DNA from: Gemmatimonadaceae bacterium
Lineage (GTDB): Bacteria > Gemmatimonadota > Gemmatimonadetes > Gemmatimonadales > Gemmatimonadaceae
DNA: 49,243 nt
Reading direction: 5' to 3'
NCBI GenBank assembly: GCA_019694735.1
Contig: JAIBBJ010000157.1
Coordinates: 1 to 49,243 of the forward strand
In this document: positions 1 to 7,274 of the stretch, one piece after another
How positions within the stretch are numbered: position 1 is the first letter of the stretch
Layout of the letters: each line of letters starts with the position of its first letter
Made by a program: the position numbers and the translations under genes
Notes under the pieces: model-generated
What the model was told of the DNA's origin: nothing
Databases searched by the model: none
The model's input: only the letters and a program-made list of their open reading frames with translations

Positions 1-269
1 ACGACGTGGGACCGCAGTACCGCTCGGCGGTGTTCTTCCATTCGCCGGAACAGGAGACGGTGGCCCGCGAGGCGCTGGCCGCGGCACAGGCGCACTGGCC
101 AGCGCCGATCGTGACCGAGGTGCGGCCACTCGACCGCTTCTGGCCGGCGGAGACGTACCACGACAACTACTTCGCGCGGAATCCGCAGAATCCCTACTGC
201 GCAGTGGTCGTGGCGCCGAAGGTCGCGAAGGCGCGCAAGGCGTTCCTCGACAAGCTCGCCCGACGGTGA
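1..269 (+). CDS. msrA: Peptide methionine sulfoxide reductase MsrA, C-terminal part (5' cut by window)
   Basis: MsrA reduces methionine-S-sulfoxide in oxidised proteins and free methionine. Only about the last 89 residues are present, because the reading frame enters from the left edge (first full codon at base 3). The visible part carries the family signature D-V-G-P-Q-Y-R-S-A-V-F-F, where the aromatic/Asp-Val-Gly-x-Gln-Tyr-Arg-Ser segment lines the substrate pocket, and a typical tail ending in a basic helix. The N-terminal catalytic GCFWC region lies outside the window. The GTG at base 6 is an internal Val codon, not a start. The family usually has about 170-220 residues, so roughly half is missing here. 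The stop is TGA at 267-269. Confidence 0.9.
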   Translation, partial: DVGPQYRSAVFFHSPEQETVAREALAAAQAHWPAPIVTEVRPLDRFWPAETYHDNYFARNPQNPYCAVVVAPKVAKARKAFLDKLARR

Positions 270-311
270 GGCGGGACACGCGGCGCGCGGCACTTCACGG
301 CGCGGCCGGCG

Positions 312-317
312 TACATT
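312..317 (+). promoter_or_regulatory. Putative -10 element TACATT for a leaderless start
   Basis: TACATT lies 7 bases before the ATG at 325. That spacing would put the transcription start on, or within a base or two of, the start codon. No Shine-Dalgarno sequence can fit and no clear -35 element is visible. The same arrangement recurs at five other genes in this window. Confidence 0.55.
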
Positions 318-324
318 CCTAGCG

Positions 325-1194
325 ATGCAACGGCTCCGGTCCTTCCTGACGCAGTGCGCACGCCGCAGTGCCGTGCGCACCGTACGTACCGCGCGCGCCA
401 TCCCCCGGGCCGCCGCGCCCGCAGTTGCCGTTGCGGTCGCGGTCGCGGCCCTGCTCGCCCTCGGCGCGGCGCCGGCCCGCGCGCAGGCGGGCGTGCTGCG
501 CGGCACCGTCACCGACTCCGCCGGCCGGCCGCTCGCCGGCGTGCAGGTCATCTCGATCAACTCCAAGCGCGAGACGCGCACCGACCGCGAGGGGCGCTTC
601 ACGCTGGCGAAGCTCCCGTTCGGCCAGCAGCTGATCATGGCGCGCTTCCCCGGCTACCAGCCGGCGGACCGCGCGGTGAACATGCTCGACAGCACGATGG
701 CCGAGGTGTCGTTCCGGCTGCGCCGCGTGGTGCAGGCGCTCGACACGCTGCGGATCGTCTCGCACGACGGCTGTGCGGCGTACGACTGGGCGGGCTTCGA
801 CTGCCGCCGGCGCGCGGGCATCGGGCAGTTCCGCGGCCCCGAGGAGCTCGGGGCGCTCCGCTCCTACTACTGGGCGGACATGTTCGAGGGGATGCCCGGG
901 CTCCGCCGCGAGGCGATCCGTGACCCGATCATCGGCCAGGACTGGGACGTGGCGAGCACGACGGGGTGGCGCTGCCTGATGGCGGGCTGGAACGGCCGCG
1001 AGAAGACGTCGGACCTCGAGAACGTGCGCCCCGACCAGATCGTCGCGATCGAGCACTACGACACCTACGAGAAGGTCCCGGCCGCGTACAAGCGCCTCGC
1101 GTGGCCCAACGGCCAGGACAAGCCGTGCGCGCTCGTCATCTACTGGACGCGCGGCTACTTCGAGAAGCTCGGACAGCAGCCGCCGAGGCGCTGA
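325..1194 (+). CDS. Exported carboxypeptidase-regulatory-like domain protein
   Basis: 289 residues. There is a long positively charged N-region, a hydrophobic stretch (about 31-49) and a signal peptide ending A-R-A before Gln54. Residues about 57-130 form a carboxypeptidase-regulatory-like (transthyretin-like) beta-sandwich, with a GxVxDxxGxPLxGVxV start and a T-D-x-x-G-R-F motif. The remaining ~150 residues contain several Cys and aromatic residues (for example D-G-C-A-A-Y-D-W) and match nothing I recognise. The ATG at 325 is favoured because it directly follows the TACATT element. The family commonly appears as secreted or receptor-associated proteins in Gemmatimonadota and Bacteroidota; no enzymatic role can be read from the sequence. 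The M28 peptidase gene follows after 44 bases. Confidence 0.8.
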   Translation: MQRLRSFLTQCARRSAVRTVRTARAIPRAAAPAVAVAVAVAALLALGAAPARAQAGVLRGTVTDSAGRPLAGVQVISINSKRETRTDREGRFTLAKLPFGQQLIMARFPGYQPADRAVNMLDSTMAEVSFRLRRVVQALDTLRIVSHDGCAAYDWAGFDCRRRAGIGQFRGPEELGALRSYYWADMFEGMPGLRREAIRDPIIGQDWDVASTTGWRCLMAGWNGREKTSDLENVRPDQIVAIEHYDTYEKVPAAYKRLAWPNGQDKPCALVIYWTRGYFEKLGQQPPRR

Positions 1195-1238
1195 CCGCTT
1201 GGCGCACCCCGTGCGCCGTCCCCCCAACCACCGGCCCG

Positions 1239-2891
1239 ATGTCCGTGTCCTCCCTCCTCCGCCGCGCACTTCTCGTCGGCGGGCTCGCGCTGCCCGTCGC
1301 GGCGCTCGCCCCGGCCGCGTCGGACGCGCCGCTCGCCGCGCAGTCGGCCCGCGAGGCGTCCGGCACCGCGTCCGGCGACGCGACTGCCTCCACCGCGACG
1401 GACCGTCCGGATCCCGTGATCAACGCCCGCATCCGCGAGGAGGGCACCCGGCGCTCGCAGGTGCTCGCGACCGCGCGGATGCTCTCGGACGGCTTCGGCC
1501 CGCGGCTCTCCGGCTCGCCGGGCTACACCGCAGCGGCGCAGTGGGCGGTGGGCGAGCTCACGCGCATCGGCGCGGCGCGCGCGTGGCTCGAGCCGTGGGG
1601 CACGCGCGGGCCGGCCTGGTCGCTCGAGCGGCACTCGGCGGAGCTGACGGCGCCATTCTACCTGCGGCTGAACGCACTGCCCAAGGCGTGGAGCCGCTCG
1701 ATCGCGGGCACGCTCCGCGGGACGCCGGTGCAGGTGCCGTCGCTCGCGACGGCGCTCGACCGCACGCGCTGGGCGGGCCGCCTGCGCGGGCGCATCGTGA
1801 TGCTCGGCCGCGTGAACGAGCTCGTGGACACGGCGGCGCGCCTCGCCCCCGCGGCCGAACGCTGGACGGCCGGGCAGCTCGACTCGATGTCGCGCCTCAC
1901 CGAGCCGGGGTCGCCGCGGACGTACTGGGAGGACTACGACGAGTGGGAGGAGATGCTGCAGGCGCGCCGCACGATGCTCACTTGGATGCGCGACGAGGGC
2001 GTCGCCGCGGTGGTGGAGCCGAGCGGGCATGAGCTGACGCTCCTCTCGACGCAGTACAACAGCGCCGTCACGCCGCGCGACGCGAACCTGCCGGCGTTCA
2101 CGGTCGCGCGGGAGCAGTACCGCCGGCTGCAGTACCTCCTCGACCGCGGCGCGCCGGTGACGCTCGAGCTCGCGCTCGCGATCCGCGAGGACCTCACGGA
2201 CACGGTGGGCGTGAACGTGATCGCGGAGCTCGCGGGCCGCGATCCGCGGGTCGCCGGCGAGGTGGTGATGATGGGCGGCCACTTCGACTCGTGGCACGCC
2301 GGCTCGGGTGCGACGGACAACGCCGCGGGCTCGGCGGTCGCGATCGAGGCGATGCGCATCCTCGTCGCGATCGGCGCGGCACCGCGGCGCACGATCCGCC
2401 TCGCGCTCTGGGATGGCGAGGAGCAGGAGGACTACCTGGGTTCGGCCGGCTACGTGCGGCGGCACTTCGGCGACCACGCGACGATGCGGCTGCTCCCGGA
2501 GCACCCGACGTTCTCGGCGTACTTCAACGTGGACCACGGCACCGGCCGCATCCGCGGCTGGTACCTGCAGGGCAACGCCGCGGCGCGGCCGATCCTCGCC
2601 GCCTACCAGGCGCCGTGGGCGGACCTCGGCGCGACGATGCTCAGCATCCGCAACCGCGGCAGCACGGACCATCTCGCCTTCACGGGGGTGGGGCTGCCGG
2701 GCTTCAACGCGATCCAGGACGAGCTCGACTACGAGACGCGGACGCACCACACGGCGCTCGATGGCCCGGGGTTCCTCATCGAGGACGACCTCAAGGCCTC
2801 GGCGATGGTGCTCGCGAGCCTCGTGTACCACGTCGCGAACCGCGAGGGGCTGATGCCGCGTACGCCGCTGCCGGCGCCCCGAGCCAAGTGA
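1239..2891 (+). CDS. Exported M28-family zinc metallopeptidase
   Basis: 550 residues, probably an aminopeptidase or carboxypeptidase acting outside the inner membrane. The signal peptide ends L-A-A before Gln35. The middle contains a PA-like insertion, and the C-terminal half holds the di-zinc site: G-G-H348-F-D350-S-W, then A-T-D-N-A-A-G, W-D-G-E-E (about 394-395), F-N-V-D432-H and T-H503-H504. All M28 ligands therefore seem present and the enzyme should be active. The frame is open further upstream, but the ATG at 1239 is the start that gives a clean signal peptide. The stop codon overlaps a GTG (2888) of the next gene, consistent with co-transcription. Confidence 0.88.
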   Translation: MSVSSLLRRALLVGGLALPVAALAPAASDAPLAAQSAREASGTASGDATASTATDRPDPVINARIREEGTRRSQVLATARMLSDGFGPRLSGSPGYTAAAQWAVGELTRIGAARAWLEPWGTRGPAWSLERHSAELTAPFYLRLNALPKAWSRSIAGTLRGTPVQVPSLATALDRTRWAGRLRGRIVMLGRVNELVDTAARLAPAAERWTAGQLDSMSRLTEPGSPRTYWEDYDEWEEMLQARRTMLTWMRDEGVAAVVEPSGHELTLLSTQYNSAVTPRDANLPAFTVAREQYRRLQYLLDRGAPVTLELALAIREDLTDTVGVNVIAELAGRDPRVAGEVVMMGGHFDSWHAGSGATDNAAGSAVAIEAMRILVAIGAAPRRTIRLALWDGEEQEDYLGSAGYVRRHFGDHATMRLLPEHPTFSAYFNVDHGTGRIRGWYLQGNAAARPILAAYQAPWADLGATMLSIRNRGSTDHLAFTGVGLPGFNAIQDELDYETRTHHTALDGPGFLIEDDLKASAMVLASLVYHVANREGLMPRTPLPAPRAK

Positions 2892-2905
2892 GGCGCGCCG
2901 GCGCG

Positions 2906-4045
2906 ATGGGCCATGCGGCGGCCGGCGGCCGGGGCAGGGTCGGGCTCGCCCGTGCGCTCCTGCTCGCCCTCGTCCTGGCCGCCGGGCGCGCGTTGCCGGC
3001 GCGCGCGCAGGAAGCTGCCCCCATCCGCGTGCTGGTCCGCGTGCTCACCGCGGGCGAGCGGATGCCGCTCGGCTACAGCGTGGTCGAGGTCCCCGCGCTC
3101 GGGATCGAGCGGTTGACCGGCGCCGGCGGCACGACGTCGCTCGCGTTCGCGGCCGCCGGCCCGCAGCGCTTCCGCGTGAAGCGGCTCGGCTACCTGCCCA
3201 AGGACACCACGGTGACGCTCACCGACGCGCCGTCGCAGGTGCTGGAGGTGGTGCTCGCGCGCGCGTCGTTCCGTCTCGACGCGGTGCGCGTGGTCGGGTG
3301 GCCGCCGTGCAGGCGGCCCGGCCTCCGCGAGGCCGACGCGCAGGTGCGCGGCGTGGTGGAGCAGCTCCGGCAGAACGCCGAGCGCTACCGCCTGCTGACG
3401 CGCGCGTACCCGTTCTTCTACACGATGGAGCGCGAGTTCGGCGCCCGCGCCACGGACGGCTCGTACATCGCGGACTCGCGGTCGGTGACCGCGGTGAGCG
3501 GCACGCCCGACTGGACCTACCGGCCGGGCACGCTCATCGCACGCACGGGCGGTGCGGGGATGCCGGCCGAGTGGGTGATGCGGATCCCGTCCATCCGCGA
3601 CCTCGCCGAGGACGCGTTCATCGACAACCACTGCTTCCATGTCGCGGGGCTCGAGGAGCACGAGGGGGCGCGCCTGCTCCGCGTGGACATCATCGCGGCC
3701 GAGCGGCTGCGGGGCGTGGACGTGAACGTCGTGGCGTGGCTCGACCCGCGTGACTTCCAGCTGCGGCACGCGACGTTCACGCTCACGAAGCCGCCGCCGC
3801 AGGTGCGGGGGCTCCTGTACTCGACCACGAAGGCGACGTACCGCGAGGTGCTGCCGTTCGTGCCGGTGCTGCAGGAGCTGCTGGCCGAGAACACGGTCCA
3901 GCAGGGGCGGGCGCGGACGGAGACGCGGGTGCTGATCGAGCGGCAGCGGATCCAGGCGCTCCGCTACACCGGCGCGCGGCCGGACTCCCTGCTCGCCGAC
4001 ACGTTGCGACGCGACTCGCTCCCGCCCCCCGCCCGGCCCCGGTAG
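2906..4045 (+). CDS. Exported regulatory-like (CarboxypepD_reg-type) protein of unknown function
   Basis: 379 residues from ATG 2906. A GTG at 2888 overlapping the upstream stop (GTGA) is an alternative start that adds six residues. The signal peptide ends A-R-A before Gln35. Residues about 38-105 look like a regulatory beta-sandwich (E-R-M-P-L-G-Y-S-V-V-E, then R-V-K-R-L-G-Y-L-P). The rest is a soluble domain with the pattern Y-P-F-F-Y-T-M-E-R-E and an N-H-C-F-H segment, seen in many uncharacterised Gemmatimonadota exported proteins. I recognise no catalytic motif. It lies between the M28 peptidase and the spermidine-synthase-like gene. Its TAG stop (4043-4045) is also the first half of the next gene's putative -10 hexamer. 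Confidence 0.75.
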   Translation: MGHAAAGGRGRVGLARALLLALVLAAGRALPARAQEAAPIRVLVRVLTAGERMPLGYSVVEVPALGIERLTGAGGTTSLAFAAAGPQRFRVKRLGYLPKDTTVTLTDAPSQVLEVVLARASFRLDAVRVVGWPPCRRPGLREADAQVRGVVEQLRQNAERYRLLTRAYPFFYTMEREFGARATDGSYIADSRSVTAVSGTPDWTYRPGTLIARTGGAGMPAEWVMRIPSIRDLAEDAFIDNHCFHVAGLEEHEGARLLRVDIIAAERLRGVDVNVVAWLDPRDFQLRHATFTLTKPPPQVRGLLYSTTKATYREVLPFVPVLQELLAENTVQQGRARTETRVLIERQRIQALRYTGARPDSLLADTLRRDSLPPPARPR

Positions 4046-4048
4046 ATT
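4043..4048 (+). promoter_or_regulatory. Putative -10 element TAGATT overlapping a stop codon
   Basis: TAGATT begins with the TAG stop of the preceding gene and ends 8 bases before the GTG start at 4057. It fits the TANNNT/leaderless arrangement seen elsewhere in the window. No -35 element is obvious. Confidence 0.45.
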
Positions 4049-4056
4049 CGCCCAGC

Positions 4057-7000
4057 GTGATCCTCCTCCTCACGCTGGTCTTCGTCCTGTCCGGGGCGGC
4101 CGGGCTCATCTACGAGAGCATCTGGAGCCGCTACCTCGGGCTCCTGGTCGGCCACAGCGCGTACGCCCAGGTCATCGTGCTGGTGATCTTCCTCGGCGGG
4201 ATGTCGGCCGGGGCGGCGTTCGCGGCGCGGCGTTCGGCGCGGACGCGCGAGCCGCTGGTCTGGTACGCGCTCGTGGAGCTGGTGGTCGGGCTCATCGGGC
4301 TCGCCTTCCATCCGCTCTTCGGCGCGACGAGCGCCTTCGCCTACGACACGCTCTTCCCCGCCCTCGCCGGCGGCTGGCTCCTCGCGCCGACCAAGTGGGC
4401 GGTCGCCGCGCTCCTGATCCTGCCGCAGTCGCTGCTGCTCGGCGCGACCTTCCCGTTGATGAGCGCCGGGCTGATCCGCCGCCTGGGTGGGGACGGCGCC
4501 GCAGGGACGGGGCGCGTGCTCGGGATCCTCTACTTCGCGAACTCGATCGGCGCGGCGATCGGCGTGCTGGTCGCCGGCTTCTGGCTGGTGGAGGCGGTGG
4601 GGTTGCCGGGGACGCTGACCACGGCCGCCGTGCTCAACATCCTCGTCGCGGTGGTGACGTACGTGGTGCTGCGCGCCGACGCGGATCCCGACCCGCTGGA
4701 GGCGGCCTTCGACCGTGCGGTGCTCGGGGACCCCGCGGCGCGTGAGCCCGCATCGGCGGTGGCGCTCCCCGCCGACGGGTACGCGGCCGCGGAAGCCGCG
4801 CGGGCGGACGCCGCGCTCGCGCGCCTGCTGCTCTGGACCGCGTTCGGCACCGCAGTGGCGAGCTTCATCTACGAGATCGCGTGGATCCGGATGCTCGCGC
4901 TCGTGCTCGGCAGCGCGACGCACGCGTTCGAGCTGATGCTCTCGGCGTTCATCCTCGGGCTCGCGATCGGGGCGTTCGTGATCCGCACGCGCGCCGACCG
5001 CGCGCCGGACCGGCTCCGGCTGCTGGGGATCGTGCAGCTCGCCATGGGGACGCTCGCGGTCGGCACGCTCTTCCTCTACACGGACGCGTTCCACTGGATG
5101 GCGGCGCTGATCGAGGCGGTGGACGAGACGGATGCCGGCTACCACCTGTACAACCTCGCGCGCTACGGGATCGCGCTGGCGGTGATGCTGCCGGCGACGA
5201 TCTGCGCCGGGATGACGCTGCCGCTCATCACGCGGACGCTGCTCGGCGCCAGCTACGGCGAGCGCGCGATCGGCACGGTGTACGCGTGGAACACGCTCGG
5301 CTCGATCCTCGGCGCGGCCCTGGCATCGCTCTGGCTGCTGCCGCTGGTGGGGTTGCGGCTGCTGCTGATCCTCGGCGGCGCGGTGGACCTCGCGTTCGGG
5401 GCGTGGGTGCTGTGGCACCGCGCGCAGCGGGCGCCCGAGACGCACGGCACCGCGGTGGCCGCCACCGTGGCCGGCGCGGCGGTCGTGGCGATCGCGCTGC
5501 TCGGCCGGCCGTTCGACCCGGGCATCCTCTCGAGCGGCGTCTTCCGCTATGGCAGCGTGCCGGAGCGCGGGCAGCGCGAGGTCGCGTTCTACGCCGACGG
5601 GCGCACCGCGAGCGTGAGCGTGCGGATGGGGAGCGACAGCGCCTACTCGCTGGCGACGAACGGCAAGCCCGACGCCTCGATCTCGAAGGTGTGGTTCGAC
5701 CCGCCGGCGCCGGTGGACTCGCTCAAGCCGGCGCTCGGCGGCGACGAGTCCACGCAGGTGCTGCTGCCGCTGGTGACGCTCGCCTATGCGCCCGAGGCGC
5801 GGACGGCGGCGGTGATCGGCTTCGGCTCCGGGATCACCTCCCACATGCTGCTCGGCTCCGAGCGGCTCGAGTCGCTGGTGACGATCGACATCGAGCCGCA
5901 GATGATCGAGGCCTCGACGCTGTTCAAGCCGGCCAACCTCCGGGCGTACGACGACCCGCGCTCGGTGTTCGTGCACGACGACGCCAAGAGCTACTTCGCC
6001 TCGAACGCGCGCCGCTACGACCTCATCCTCTCCGAGCCGTCGAACCCGTGGGTGAGCGGCGTGTCGGGGCTCTTCACCGACGAGTTCTACGCGCGCGTCA
6101 GCGGCTACCTCACCGAGGACGGCGTCTTCGGGCAGTGGCTGCACCTGTACGAGATCGATGACGACCTGGTGCTCTCGGTGCTCGCGGCGCTGCACCGGCA
6201 CTTCAGGTCGTACGCGGTGCACCTCACCAACGACGTCGACATCCTGGTGGTCGCGTCGAACCGCGACCGGCTCCCGCAGCCGGACTGGTCGGTGGCGCAC
6301 CTCCCCGACATCGCGACCGACCTCCAGCGCTTCCGGCCGCTCACGCCGGCGGCGCTCGACGCGACGCTGCTGCTCACGCGCGCCGAGCTCGCGCCGCTGC
6401 TCGACGGCTTCCCGCGGGTGAACTCCGACTTCCACCCGCGGCTCGACCTCGGCGCCGAGCGGACGCGCTTCGAGCGGCACTCGGCGTACGGGTTCCTCGG
6501 CCTCTCGACCGCGCGCTACGACGTGGCGGCGGCGCTCGGGCAGCGGATCGTGCGGCTCGCGCCGGAGACGCGCTTCGCGGTGGACCTGCCGCGGCTGGAG
6601 GCGCAGGCGCGCACGGCGCGCGTGCGCGGCGGCGAGCGGCTCGCCTCGGACGACACGCTGGTCGCCAACCGGGCCTTCCAGCACGCCCGCATCCACGACG
6701 CGCAGCTCGCGATGTGGATGGCCTCGGGGCGCGCCCCGACCGACTGGTTCAGCTGGTTCGCCGACATGATGACCGGCGAGCTCGAGCACCACGCGGGCAC
6801 GATGGGCGCGGTGGACTCGGCCTGGTACGGCGCGGTCGAGCGGTACATGCTCGCGCAGCGCGCGCCCGCCGAAGGGGTGTCGGCGCTGCGCTTCCTGCGC
6901 GCGGCGCTCACGTACGACTGGCCGACGGCGGCGCGCGAGGCCGAGGTACAACAGGCGGCGCGGGCGAACGGGCGCCAGTGGCTGACGGCGGAGACCTACT

Positions 7001-7173
7001 ACGACGCGGCGACGATCGCGCGGCTCCGCATGGGCGACGTGACCGGCGCGCGCGTGCTGGTGGACCGGATGGTCTCGGCGACGGACCGCGATGCGAAGGA
7101 CCTGCGCGTGCAGCTGCTCGATGCGCACGTGCGGACGGCGGAGCGCGCACTCGGGGTGACGCGACCCGAGTGA
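4057..7173 (+). CDS. Multi-spanning membrane protein fused to a spermidine-synthase-like domain
   Basis: 1038 residues starting at GTG. The first ~500 residues are transporter-like, with two blocks of hydrophobic helices (about 1-210 and 265-495), each opening with a related motif (S-G-A-A-G-L-I-Y-E and A-S-F-I-Y-E-I-A-W). This indicates an internal duplication. Residues about 560-800 form a Rossmann methyltransferase/polyamine-synthase fold with G-F-G-S-G near 588-592, followed by T-I-D-I-E and L-S-E-P-S-N-P-W. The last ~230 residues look helical and TPR-like. Homologues are annotated 'fused MFS/spermidine synthase', but the true substrate is generally unknown, and polyamine synthesis should not be assumed. 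The S9 peptidase gene begins about 100 bases downstream. Confidence 0.82.
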   Translation: MILLLTLVFVLSGAAGLIYESIWSRYLGLLVGHSAYAQVIVLVIFLGGMSAGAAFAARRSARTREPLVWYALVELVVGLIGLAFHPLFGATSAFAYDTLFPALAGGWLLAPTKWAVAALLILPQSLLLGATFPLMSAGLIRRLGGDGAAGTGRVLGILYFANSIGAAIGVLVAGFWLVEAVGLPGTLTTAAVLNILVAVVTYVVLRADADPDPLEAAFDRAVLGDPAAREPASAVALPADGYAAAEAARADAALARLLLWTAFGTAVASFIYEIAWIRMLALVLGSATHAFELMLSAFILGLAIGAFVIRTRADRAPDRLRLLGIVQLAMGTLAVGTLFLYTDAFHWMAALIEAVDETDAGYHLYNLARYGIALAVMLPATICAGMTLPLITRTLLGASYGERAIGTVYAWNTLGSILGAALASLWLLPLVGLRLLLILGGAVDLAFGAWVLWHRAQRAPETHGTAVAATVAGAAVVAIALLGRPFDPGILSSGVFRYGSVPERGQREVAFYADGRTASVSVRMGSDSAYSLATNGKPDASISKVWFDPPAPVDSLKPALGGDESTQVLLPLVTLAYAPEARTAAVIGFGSGITSHMLLGSERLESLVTIDIEPQMIEASTLFKPANLRAYDDPRSVFVHDDAKSYFASNARRYDLILSEPSNPWVSGVSGLFTDEFYARVSGYLTEDGVFGQWLHLYEIDDDLVLSVLAALHRHFRSYAVHLTNDVDILVVASNRDRLPQPDWSVAHLPDIATDLQRFRPLTPAALDATLLLTRAELAPLLDGFPRVNSDFHPRLDLGAERTRFERHSAYGFLGLSTARYDVAAALGQRIVRLAPETRFAVDLPRLEAQARTARVRGGERLASDDTLVANRAFQHARIHDAQLAMWMASGRAPTDWFSWFADMMTGELEHHAGTMGAVDSAWYGAVERYMLAQRAPAEGVSALRFLRAALTYDWPTAAREAEVQQAARANGRQWLTAETYYDAATIARLRMGDVTGARVLVDRMVSATDRDAKDLRVQLLDAHVRTAERALGVTRPE

Positions 7174-7232
7174 GCGGCGGCGCAGGCCACCGGCGGCCGC
7201 GGGGCACCCCAGCGGACGGCGCGCGCATCGCG

Positions 7233-7238
7233 TAGCGT
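7233..7238 (+). promoter_or_regulatory. Possible -10 element TAGCGT upstream of the S9 peptidase
   Basis: TAGCGT matches TANNNT and would give a leader of about 30 bases before the ATG at 7275. That leader holds a GGAG about 11 bases ahead of the start. The assignment is weak because no -35 element is visible. Confidence 0.3.
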
Positions 7239-7274
7239 TCCGGAGTCCCCACCGCTCACCGGAGCCGCTCCCCG

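Noticed and set aside
3964-7128. A 1054-codon open frame on the minus strand
   Set aside because: The translation is Arg/Glu/Val-rich with no motifs, opposite the spermidine-synthase-like gene, which has recognisable domains.
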